From contig JAAOMT010000620.1 in assembly GCA_016748015.1 (NCBI GenBank), positions 359,246 through 423,245 of the forward strand: DNA of 64,000 nucleotides. Direction: 5' to 3'. The notes under the pieces were generated by a model, which saw nothing but the letters and a program-made list of their open reading frames with translations, made no database searches and was not told where the DNA came from. The translations under genes and the position numbers were made by a program. Source of the DNA: Geosiphon pyriformis. Taxonomy: Eukaryota; Glomeromycota; Glomeromycetes; Archaeosporales; Geosiphonaceae. Shown here in pieces: positions 35,701 through 47,205 of this stretch (the first letter of the stretch is position 1; each line of letters begins with the position of its first letter).

Positions 35701-37428
35701 AATAGGTCATGTATTCGACAAAACGCCATTCCAATCATAAGGCTTAGGAATCATAAACACCCAGGCCTCTTTCTAATGGACTGGAACATCATTAAAATGC
35801 AAACAAGAGTTTAGCAAAGACAACAAGCACTCCAAAACCAAACAGCCAGCGTGTTTCCAAAGTTCATTGGTAATATCAGACAAACCAGCAGCTTTGCCAT
35901 CAGGAAGATCACTTATAACCGAAGACATCTCACACATAGTAATATCACACATAACCAGACTGAAGGCACTATCATTAACATAAGCCAAAGAGGCATATTG
36001 TTGTGCTCAGGAACCAGACAGGGCAGGAAGAGCATTCTGCTTCCTGGTCCAATTAACCATGATGTCATTTACTTTGAGCTTCACTTTGTCAGGTTCCAAA
36101 ATAAGAAAATCACCAACAACTAAATAGTCCAAAACGACTTTGCGAAAGGGCTGCTCCAAGATGCTCCGAATCATTCCACCTTTGTCCATTTTGAACTTTT
36201 TCATATACTTATCAATTGCATCTTTGATAGGAAATCTTTTGGCCACCTCAGATTCACAATATTTGGACTTTCTATATTGCTTTCTAACTTTTGAAAGATG
36301 ATTTATCAAGCCAGCAAAACCCATACCATCCCCAATCATACCAAAAACTTTGGAAGCTTCAGAAGAGTCAACCTTAAACCAAGTGTCAGCCAGATGAACA
36401 AAGCCCAAAGTATCATCCCATTTCAGCACTTTTAATAACTTGACAACCAAAAGCTCTAACCTAGAAAATTTAGAAGAAAGTCTATTTTTAGCACAATTAA
36501 ATTCACTATACCAATGTCTTGAAAAAAATTTTTCAGCAGAAGCAGTCATGGCATCAGCTAGCATCCCCCACATCCCATCCAAGTTGCCATCATCCTCAGC
36601 CATCTTAAACCTATTCAGAGAACCCAAAAGCACACACTCAGAAAGATCCTTAAAATGCGCCCACTTTTTCTCATTAACATTCTTAATCTTAAACTTCCAG
36701 TGATCTTTATTAGCATGCTTGCAGATGCTGTTCAAATGAGCATCTAAAAGACCACCCAACCCAATAGACATCAACACAGCCAAGTGATCTGTGTCAAAAA
36801 ATTCCGAAACAAAACCAACATCACGATCCACAACCACTGAAATCAAAGAGTCATTAACTAGAATGTAATCCAAAACCTTGCTAATGCCTCTTGAATTGTT
36901 CCAAGTAGGAATCCTAGCTAGAGAGTGACCACCAAAAACATTAACTAAATCCAAACCTAAACATTTCCTAAGACTCACCCCCTTGACTAAGTTGTCTTCA
37001 TTGAAGTCCCCACCTAAAACAACAAAAGAACTCTTGTTGACAGTATCAGTAATGAATGAATTAATAACAGAAGCCTGAGCAAAATGGTCACCACCAGACG
37101 CACAGGCATAAAGCCCAATGACAGACACAGAAAGCTTGTTTTTGAACAAAAGATGAATTGAAAGAACTCTGCCCTTCACCTCCTTGACTTTGGAAACATG
37201 ACGAACCAGAGAATCATTCACAAAAATAGCCACACCAGCCCCACAAAACCCAACATTCAGACCAGACATAAAAACCCAAACACCCTCAAACCTTTTCATG
37301 ATCCATGGTTGTAAACCGAAACACAACTTGGTTTCTGTAACAATTGAGATCGAACTACTAGATTCCTTATGCCAGCGAAAAATGTCCTCCTGCTTTGCAG
37401 GATTGTTCATTCTCTTAACATTACACAT
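32770..37428 (-). pseudogene. LINE copy D ORF2, nine stops, no frameshift
   Basis: This is the ORF2 polyprotein, 1552 residues if read through, with the same length as in copy B. The endonuclease (TETKL, GGDFNE, DTDHLAV), reverse transcriptase (GLDQGEVFSPLL, FVDDTIWV with both Asp kept), RNase H (YTDSS, AELQ, MDSQ) and the finger CLFCGNMELPDHGFTC with its His intact are all readable. Premature stops lie at 36007, 35773, 35707, 35293, 34780, 34549, 34015, 33214 and 33094. Comparison with B shows Trp (36007, 35773, 35293, 33214, 33094), Arg (35707) and Gln (34015) as the original residues. The stops at 34780 and 34549 are shared with B. This is the best template for the family's domain layout. 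Confidence 0.92.
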
Positions 37429-37454
37429 GGCAATTTTTCAAATAAAACTGGTTA

Positions 37455-39314
37455 TTATGATGAAGAGATAACTGAAGAACTTGAGCCAGCACATAACTGA
37501 TCCAACTTAGCCAAAATCAAACCAATAGAGATGTCGAGGGCAACCAACTTCGATTCCAGACCACCAACTTTGGAAGTCAGGACTTTGGAACTACTTGGAC
37601 CCAATAGTGAACTGGTAACACCTGGAGAAAAAGAAGTAGGCTGAACAAAAAGATCATCAACCATCATGTCAAAATCCAAGTCAGAGTTTGCAACCACAAG
37701 AAAAACAGAGGTTGGGGACTGGAAAACTACCACAGAAGGAGCCAATTGAGAGGAAGGCGCCAAGGGTGCCGAACTAATATTGTTGAGATGAGAAAGAATG
37801 TTTGAAATTTGTTCAGACAGAAGCTCCACAGAGCATTTCAGAAGCACTAAGCGAACACTTAAAGGAGAATTGACTACAGGCAGAGGGGAGAGTATCTCAC
37901 CCAAACTTAAATCACCAGAAGATGGGGAACTGGAACCAGAACCAGCACAAAAACCATGAGAGACTAAAGCAACTGAGACCACTTGAGCCCAAGATTTGCC
38001 ACCAAAGACAGCAGGACGGAAGATCAGTACATTCTTTTTTGCATACAATTTGGCCAGCTAGAGACAAGTATCTGGGTTGGTAGGCCTTATAAAAAACTTT
38101 GAAGATTTGAAAGCTGATGCAACCTCAGCATCACATTCCAAGGCAGAATGACCAAACTTCTTACACCGTTTACAGCGAATCAAATCCAGCCTAGTCCATG
38201 AGAGTTTCACTCCACCAAGGATTAGTTCTGTGCAAAAAGCTGATTCCAAAACCTCATCAGAATCAAAACACACAACAGCACAGCAGACCCTATTACCAGT
38301 CTCCAATGACCAATTTATAACACAAGTTTTTCTACCAGCCCCTTCAAGAAGATCCCCAAGATCATGAGCAGTAGTCTCCACTGGCAAAGTAAACAAAAGT
38401 GCCTTGAACCAGTCTCTAGATGTCCAAGTTTCACAATCGCCCACCACTATAGCCACACAAACCAAGTCTTTACTAATCAAAAAGGACCACTTAGCAGCCA
38501 AAGACACAGCCTGTTCCAGTTCAGTGAATTCCACCACAGCCTTTTGCCATAAACCAATCAACTGGATTTTGATCGACTTAATTTTTCCAAACTTGGATAC
38601 TGTGGCAACGATTATTTCCTTTGGCATGTCTATGGGAATTTTCTTGATTACTATGGCCTAATCTGAACATATTCCTTGTCTCTTAAAATTATTGTTTACA
38701 ATGATGTTATTTTCCTTGGCCAATGAAGCAGCCTTTTTCATGCTTTCTAATGAAGTAAATGTTGATCAAATAATCTCTTCAAATTTTGAAGGGGTAGTGG
38801 CCCCCCCAAAACCATTGAATGTTGAAAACAACTTCCTGATAACTTAAGTCTTGGCCATAGCCGATTTTCTCTCCACAGCAGATAGATTGATGTCCAAAGT
38901 GAATGATTTCTTCACAGTGACTTCTACCTGAAACTTAACAATTTTGGAGTCCACCCACACCTTCTCCAAAGAGAAAGACAAACGGGAAGGAAGAGAAACT
39001 TCCTTCTCATCATTCATGTCATAATTAATAGAGCCGATAGGGGAACCAATAGCTGCACCAGTATTGAAACGCTTCGCATTGGGTGTATTCATTTGGGAGT
39101 CAGAAGTGCTTTTACCATTAGAGGTTCCTCCATCCGTATTTATGCTAGCAAATTGCCCGTCCTCACAAACAGACCCACCATTCTTGAGATTCTTATCCAT
39201 ACTTGAAGATTTAATAGTACTAAGAGACTTTCTGACTTTTTGAGTTGAATCTCCACCAACTGAACCAGTGGTCGAGACTCTAGCTAACCTTCTCTTAGCT
39301 CCAGGCCCACTCAT
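37455..39314 (-). pseudogene. LINE copy D ORF1, four stops, no frameshift
   Basis: This is the ORF1 RNA-binding protein, 619 residues if read through, starting MSGPGAKRRLARVS. The domains follow copy B: a Ser/Thr-rich N-terminus, an RRM-like region (TVSKFGKIKSI, LIGLWQKAVVEFTEL), a knuckle CKRCKKFGHSALEC near 38150 and a Ser/Val-rich tail. Stops are TAA at 38844 (copy B has CAG, Gln), TGA at 38766 (shared with B and C), TAG at 38658 (Trp in B) and TAG at 38058 (Gln in B). The spacing to ORF2 is short, as in copy B. Confidence 0.9.
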
Positions 39315-39465
39315 AATGGCAGCCGGTTCAACAATAAAGGGGTTTGTTTCTTGTAAAATATTGAAAGACAGTATGTAAAACAGAAAAAAGCTTCTTTCAA
39401 AATTTGACTCTTTTTCAGGAATTTGGAATGAAGGAGAGAAAGAAGTTTTTTATTATAAATAATAT

Positions 39466-40649
39466 TTGTTGTTAATATTAATTAATAATTATTGCTATAT
39501 AGATTATTATGCTATTTAATTTTTTTATACTATTATAATTTTTGTTAATTTTTAAATAATTAATAATATATATAGTATTTTATAATAAAAATTATTTTTT
39601 TATAAAAAACTTAATTAGATTTTTTTTAAAATAATAATAATAATTTAAAATAAAATTGTTAAAATTATAAATTAATTTTTTAAGCTTTTAATAATTTAAT
39701 TTAATTTACTAAAATTAATAATTAAGTAATTTAAAATATTATTTTAATATTGTAAATTAAAATAATATTATAAAATTATATTAACAAATATATTAGTAAT
39801 TATATTAGCAAAAATATATAATTAATATTTAATTCAAGATTAATAACATGTTTTTTAGCTATTTTTAATAAATATATAATACTATATAATATAATAACTA
39901 AAAAATTTATAATATTTACATAAATTATATTATTATTACCAATTAAATTTTTATATTTTATCTTCATTTAAAGCTTTAAATTAAGTAATTATATACAATT
40001 TTTATAAATAACTATCAAATTATATATAAATTAATTAAACTTGATCTAAGATACTTTGTATTATTAAAAACTGTTTTAGTTTTCTTTAATTACTTATTAA
40101 GAGTAAATTTTTTATATAAAATTATATATAAATTAATATTAAAAAAACTTAAAACCAATAATTAAAATATTATTAATAATATTAAACTTATATCAGTTAA
40201 GAATTTTTAACAGAAAGACTAATTATTCAACAATTTATAATAAGTAAACAAATTTAAATCACAAATAAAAACATGATTTAAAAACTTTATTTTTTTATAA
40301 TATATATATAATATATTTAAATATCTGTAATTATATAGTTATTTTCAAATAACAATTAATAATTTCTTATGTAAAGTCTTTATTATATAAGTTTATAAGT
40401 CAACAATATACTTATTTATATATTTAACAATTATATAAAAGTAAAAATACTAAACCAAAATAATTAAATACCAATTAATATTATTAATAAGCAAGAAGAC
40501 TATTACTTTTAAATTTGGATTAATTTTTTACAAAAATTATTTAATTATATTATTTATTAACTTAACAAAATAATATGTATTATCAGAAATTATTTAATTA
40601 TTAATCATTAAAAAACAAGTTTTAATAATATAGTTTGTTTTATTAATAT
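39466..40649. other. AT-rich spacer between LINE copies D and E
   Basis: Nearly pure A/T with no ORF or family match that I can defend. It is the site into which copy D inserted, because the 19-bp target duplication lies at its edge. Confidence 0.45.
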
Positions 40650-40783
40650 ATTTTTTATTATTATTAGTTTAACGAATGCAGTCCAATCACTATCTAATAC
40701 AATACAACTATCTAAAGTTCTAAATTAAATGTGATTCATGCTTTTACTATATGTAACCAGCCACTTGGCCAATTAAGACTACA

Positions 40784-43700
40784 CTATGCAAATAAATTCA
40801 CTGTAACTTTGCCAGCAGCACCAGTGAAAAACAAACAACCAATACTTAGGCCAAAGTTGGTGATGTGATCCCTCTCAATTCTCAATAAATAAACAACACC
40901 ACCTGAAACCTTAGCAGGAAGACCCTGAATGATATCATATAAAGACTTATCCATACATAGTGATCCACAACATTTTATCTCAGCTTGAAGTTTTGAATTA
41001 GGCACCCAAATCCACTCCCTATGGCCAGTGGCCATACTCCAAACAAACTCAACTAGATTAGACATTGCAAGCTTAGTATTCACAAAAAATGCTTTAGCCT
41101 CAATTATATAAGTGCTTTCTAACAGCCATAGGCAGCCTTCTATGCAAAGCTTTCATTAAATATGTGCACAAACTAGCAGTGGCTCTGCTTATATATCCTG
41201 TAGACATATGGGAATCAGGGTGCCAGACCAAGACAGTACAAATCCAATTTATGTTTCTGATCTGCAAAGGATCCACAATGCTTGAATCTGGTCCAAATTT
41301 CTATTGAAAGCATTTAACAGTATCATTTGTTTTCCTAATAAAATGGCAAGCATTGTTAGAAATCACCTTATCATCTGCCATTAAGATTTTTTCTTTGATA
41401 TTAGCTGAAAAAACAAGCCCTGATGAAGTGGTTAGATCTGTCAACCAATCAGCATGCTTGTTGTCTAACACACCAAAGTGACTCTTCACTTTTGTCCAAG
41501 TGACAAAAATGTTTTTTCTTTTGACCAAGTTGCTAATATGATGACACTTTATTCAGCATCTGTTGCAAAAATTAGAAGCTACCAATCTCAACTCTGTCTA
41601 ACAAGCATTCAAAGAGACCTGACTGTCAGAAAAAACGGTAATATTTGAGGAAGCCAGAATGCACTCAAGAGCCAGTACAACAGCCTGTATTTCAGCTAAG
41701 ATAGATGATAGCAAACCATGGACTTCCATATCTATGTGCAAACTCAGATCAGAAAAATAGATGGCAGTCTTTCCAACAGCACCAGAAGTACCAAAGCTCT
41801 TAACAAAACTATCAGTATAAACTGAGATCACTGGCAAAGAAGTGTCTTTTAAACTAAAATGAATGAAACTAAAGTGGTCTGTATTAGAAACATCTAATCT
41901 GGAAGGGGACTCAAAAGTGGGAGATGAACTTTTAACCAAACCACCACTCTTAACCATAAGGGTTCCAGACTTCTGGAATCTAATCATTTCTAATGGCAAA
42001 AATTCTTCTAATTAAAACATTCTCCATGACTGTTCAATAACTGTTCTACAAAAATAATTCCAAAATGCTTTAGTGATCTGCAAGTCTGGAGATACAGTGC
42101 CTGGTTCAAAATATTCATAATGGGAAAACCATGCTTAAAACGAAAAGCATTGGGCAAGCTATTAGCTAAGAAGATCTCATTATGCAAAAAAATTTTAGTA
42201 ACACCAGCCAAAAAATTGTTCATTGGATTAATCATTAACTTAACAGGAAATTGAAAAGGGTTCTGAGATACCCAGCCCAAAACCTACAAGTTCATTGATT
42301 TATGCCCAAATAGTCAATCCATTAATTTATTATCATTAGTAAACTGTAACACTGATGAGACTTTTGCTTCTGCCTGAACTTGTTTAAAGGGCTTCAAATT
42401 GTATAAAAAGGGATGGTGCACCACCTCATTAGGAAAGTTCTTGGGCAAACTGGCCTTAGATTTCAACCCTTTTTTGATCATATGGTCCCATTTTTCGCAT
42501 GTGCCTCTATTAACAAAGCTAAATTAAGTTTTATATTTCACTATGGGTTGTAAAACAGTTGATACCAAATAAGAGAACTGCTTGTTTATAATAGCTTTGC
42601 ACAAAACCATGGATGAGAAAAACTTGACATCTGAATTTGCCTTCTTTAAACTCAAACCAAAAAAACCTTTAGTTGACAGAAAAATACCTAAATACTAATG
42701 AGTCTTACCAGCCTTTGTGATTGAAATTGGAGACCCACTTACTTCCAAAGAAGCATTGCTGATTCTTGGGTTAATAAGAATGGCAACTGTCTTTTCCATG
42801 TTGATTGATATATCTATTAATTCAAAAAACTTACTAGCAATGTTCAAAATATTCTGTGTTGCTATACAACAATTGCCAATTCAAATGGTATTATCCACGA
42901 AAGCACCAGCAGCCAAATAAGAAGTCAAACCAGCATTTGACTCTATTTTGTCCATTCTGGCCACAAATTTAGAATCGACTTGATACCTGAAAAAAACTCA
43001 TGCTTCTTCACCTTGTACAGCAGAAGATCATAAAAAATTCTTCACAAAAGAGGAGAAAAAACTTTCCCCTAGTCCAGACTATTGTGGACTTTGTAACCCT
43101 TGGACAAACCAAAGTCCATCATAACTCTATTTGTGCAGCCATTGTGAATACTACCAAAAAACCTAACAAACCTATCACACATTTTGATCCTCTCTAAACT
43201 ACTTTTCAAATGCAACCAGCCTACTAAATCATAAGCTTTGCACATATCTTGAAGTACCAGCCAAAGTTTTCTGCCTTTTTCCAAAGCATCTTTCACAACA
43301 GATCCTACAACAAAGATAGAGGATTGAGTAGAAGTGCCTTTTAATACTGAAAAGTTGTTCTTACAAAGAACATTATGTGTGCTGCAAGCTCTCAAAATAC
43401 GATCATATAGAATTTTTGAAAAAATTTTTCTAGAAGTCTCAATGAGAGCAATAAGTCTGGTGTTTATTAGTATCTTTTTCCACTCATAAGGTTTTAGAAT
43501 TATGGATACCCAGGCTTTTTTCCAGGTATTTGGAACAGATTCACATATCAAACACCAGTTGAGCAGATGCAAAAGAAAGACCAAAACAAACTTATCACAA
43601 TGTTTTCACATCTCATTAGAGATACCAGACAAACCAGCAGCTTTGCCATTAGGAAGATCTTTAACCACAAATAAAAATTCATCAAAATCAATTTGCTTCA

Positions 43701-45170
43701 TCATGCCAAAAAACACACCATCATTGACATAAATGAGAGAAGAGAATTGTTCTTGCCAACAGGAAGGCACAAAAGGTTTGACTGCATGTTTCCTGGTTCA
43801 ATTCTCCATAATTGAATCCACCCTGCCTTTGACCAAATCAGGCTCTAAAACCAAATCTCCATTATCAATCAGATGATCCAATATAACTTTTCAGAAAGGT
43901 TTCTTCAACACACTTCTGATCATTTGATCTTTGTTGTTTGCAAAAGCTTTCATGTGCTTATCAATAGCTGCCTAGATTCATAAATCTTTAGTAGCCTTAG
44001 AGTCCAAAAAGTTATAAGACTTATATAATTTTCTAAAATGAGCCAGTGATTGTTTAACCAATACTTTGTCATGACTATTGCCCAAGGAACTTTTAAACTT
44101 CATAGCTTGATTAAGATCCAAGTCAGCCCATCTATTAACTAAAGCCTGAAATTTTTCCAAATTTTTTGATTTGTATGCATTCAAAATTTTCACCACCAAA
44201 AGCTCTAACTTGTGAAATCTAAAAGATATAGCAGTCTTGACCAACTTATTATCCCTGTATCATGTTTTTGCGAGAGTAGCTTCTGCTGCAGAGCATACCA
44301 TCTGACAAAGCTGTGTTCACATTCTATTGATATTGACTTTAGTTTTGTGGTATTCAAAATCACCAGTGGCCTTTGAAGCAGCAGCCAACAATGCATCCTC
44401 AAACTTTTTCCAAATCTCACCATTGATGTTACTGACTTTGTATCTCCATTTTTTTTTCATGGCCTGTTTGTGTATTGAATTAAGCTGAGAATCAAGAAGA
44501 CCCCTTAAACCAATGTCCACCAATATAACCAAGTAGTCAGAATCAAAAAATTCAATTGGACAGTAAACCCTTTGGTTAAAAGAAGAACTGCGAAAACCAT
44601 CACTAACTAATATAAAGTCTATGCACCTTTGAACACCCCTTGAATTGGACCATGTGGGAAGCCTGTACAAAGAAGAACTATGTAAAGAATCAAGCAAACC
44701 CAAATCCAAACATTTCCTGAAGCCTGGACTGTGACCAGAATCATTTTCATTAAAGTCACTGCCAAGAACTACAAATGTATTACCATTTAAAGCCTTAGCC
44801 ACCATTGAATTGACAATATGCAAGTGAGCCAGCCTCTTCTCCAAGGTAGCACCCACATACAAACCCAAAACTGTCACCAAAAGTTTGTTTTTGAAGAGCA
44901 ATTTTACAGAAATGAGTCAACCAGACACCTCAGAAACTTTGCATACGTGCTTTGTTAGAGAAGCATTCATAATTATAGTGATGTCTGCACCCAAATAACC
45001 AGACTCTAAACCAGAAGTAAACACTCAAACACCATCAAATTTATTCATAATTTAAGGATGAACTTTGCCTTTCAACTTTGTTTCAGTAACCACAGAAATC
45101 ACATTGCCCATACTTTTGTATCAGTGAACAATATCTTCCTGTTTGGCAGGATTGTTTATGCCTCTGACAT
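40784..45170 (-). pseudogene. LINE copy E ORF2, broken
   Basis: The endonuclease part starts near 45170 with ATCNVRGINNPAKQ (no ATG at the usual MCN position). It keeps TETKL and GSDFNEND. The reverse transcriptase reads FVDNTI near 42900, where the second catalytic Asp is Asn by a G-to-A change. RNase H (YTDSF, AEIQ, FSDSQ) lies near 41850-41620, with VTWTKVKSHFGVLDNKHAD near 41480. There are many stops and frame changes between 43069 and 42280, between 42008 and 41999, and between 41301 and 41083. The C-terminal finger is poorly preserved. It ends at 40784. Confidence 0.82.
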
Positions 45171-45200
45171 TACATGTAGCCACTTTTCACACCAAACCAC

Positions 45201-47091
45201 TTATTGGGATAAAAGAAGAGCTAAAGAACCCAAACCAGAACACAGATGATCCAACCTTTCCAAAACTGATCCAATCGAGAACTCAAAAGCTACTATTTTT
45301 GATTCCAATCCATCTATCTTGGAGATCAAAACCTTAAAAAAACTTGAGCTAGAGCCATGGATCATGTTATCAACAGCCAGAAAAGAAGAAGCAGATGTTA
45401 ACATCATATCATCCAAAACCATATCCACATCCAAATACAACACCAAAGGGGTAGAAGTGGCTGGAGAAGAAACACTAAAAGGAATCACCATTGGTACCAG
45501 TTCTATGTGACTCAACTTTTTCAATATACCAGACACCTAATCCATTAAGAGCTCCAAGGAGTGTTTCAAAGTGGCAAGACAAGCATTCAAAGAAGAGCTG
45601 TTAGCTGAAGCAAAAAGGGAATCATTGTTTGAATCTGAGGCACCAGAAAGAGGGAGGCTAGAACTAGAACCAGAACTGAGACGAAAACCACCAGAAAAAC
45701 CAGCAAGTGAGACCACCTGGGCCCAAGTTTTGCCACCAAAAACAGCAGGGTGAGAAATCAGAATATTTTTTTCCTATACAATCTTGCCAACTGAAGATAA
45801 TACTCATCAGAAGCATTTTTTTTAAAGTTTTTTTCAAGAAGAGTAGAAACCAGAACGTCAGAATTATTATATTCCAAAGCTGAGTGCCTAAACTTTCACA
45901 CCTTTTGCACCAAACCAGGTCCAATCTAGCCCAAGAAAGTCTTATGCCACCAAAAATTGACTCAGTATGAAATGCAGATTCAAGCTCATTTTTAGATTCA
46001 AAGCTGACAATGGTGCAGCAATTCTGGTTGTCAGTTTCTAGAGAATAATTGATCACACAAGTTTTTTCACCAGTCCCTTCCAAAAGAGTACCGAAATTAT
46101 GCACAATTGTTTCCACTGGCAATATAAACAAAAGTGCCTTAAAGTGATTCCTAAACATCCAAGTATTTCAATCTTTTATGGCCATAGCCACACACACTGA
46201 GTCTTTCTCAATAAGAAATGACCATCTTGATGCCAGTTACTTTGCCTGTTCCAATTCGGCAAATTCTACCACAGCCTTCTGCCATATACCAATCAGCTAA
46301 ATCTTGATCAACTTAATATTACCAAACTCAGATACTGTGATAATAATTATTTCCTTTGGCATGTTCATGAGAATTTTCTTGATTATTACAGTCCAATTTA
46401 AATGAATTCCTTGTTTTTTGAGATCACTATTTACAATGATCTTCCTCTCTCTGGCCAATGATGTAGCCTTAATCAAGCTCTCCTCAGAAATAAACATCAA
46501 TTGGATGATCCCTTCAAACTTTGAGGAAGTAGTGGCCCTCCCAAAACTATTAATAGTTGAAAAATTTTTTCTGATAAATTGGGTTTTTGCCGTTGCTAAT
46601 TTCCCTTTCACAGCTGAGAAATTAATGTCCAAAGCAAAAGATTGCCTAACTGAGACTTTCACCTAAGTTTTAACAATTTTGGGATCAATCCACTTCTTAT
46701 TCAGAAAGATAGAAAGGCAAAGAAGAAGAGACACTTCCTCATCATCGTCTATATCAAAGTTGGGAAAACCAAGTAGAGAGCCAAAAGCAGCACTAGTATT
46801 GATATGTTTTGTCTTGGGAGTGGTTATAGCCAAATCCAGAAGAGACTCACTATTTACACCAGTCATGCCGACATCTTTATTATCTTCAGACAGACTATTC
46901 ACATCAGAATATGTATTATTATTAGATCCAGATTTACTCAAAGAGATATTCTTTTTATCACCAGAGTGTTTAACATTCCCAAGAACCACTTTTTTCTTTT
47001 GAGTAAAAAAACCACTAGCAGGGCCATGGAAAGCACCTTTGGGCACCTTCTTTTTTGACATATCACCACCTAAAGCAGTTTTTAAATCCAT
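45201..47091 (-). pseudogene. LINE copy E ORF1, broken
   Basis: It starts MDLKTALGGDMSKKK at 47091. It keeps SINSFGRATTSSKFEGIIQLMF-like wording near 46540 (CAA at the codon that is TGA in B, C and D). The RRM-like region (LIGIWQKAVVEFAEL) is near 46270, and the knuckle region CKRCESLG(R)HSALE is near 45890, where a one-base frameshift interrupts the finger. Stops include 46663 (TAG at a Gln position) and 46297. The tail ends LGSLALLLSQ at 45201. Confidence 0.82.
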
Positions 47092-47205
47092 GATAAAAGG
47101 GTTATTATTTAAAGAAATATTGAAAAAACTAACAAGAAAAATAGAAAACTTCTTTTTCAGGAAATACACTTTTTGAAGATTTTTGGAGGTAAGAGAGAAA
47201 GAAGT

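Larger units (their letters stand above)
32631..39446 (-). mobile_element. LINE copy D, full length with target-site duplication
   Basis: This is a complete minus-strand element of 6816 bp bounded by a 19-bp perfect duplication. The 5' end (minus strand) reads AAAACTTCTTTCTCTCC. ORF1 is 39314-37455, ORF2 is 37428-32770, and the 3' UTR ends GCACTCGTTAA followed by a TAA-rich tail. Like copy B it shows no frameshift in either ORF but has 13 premature stops (4 and 9). B and D form one subfamily: their ORF2 lengths are identical and their wording is very close. Confidence 0.93.
40650..47205 (-). mobile_element. LINE copy E, near full length
   Basis: This is a minus-strand copy with a 5' end near 47205 (AGAGAAAGAAGTTTTTG on the plus strand) and a 3' end near 40650, where the plus strand reads TTATTATTAGTTTAACGAATGCAGTCCAATC. 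The 3' UTR block is homologous to copies B, C and D. It is more diverged, with stops in both ORFs and about four frame changes. Its ORF1 N-terminus (MSKKKVPKGAFHGPASG) is of the same type as copy A rather than B/D. Confidence 0.88.
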
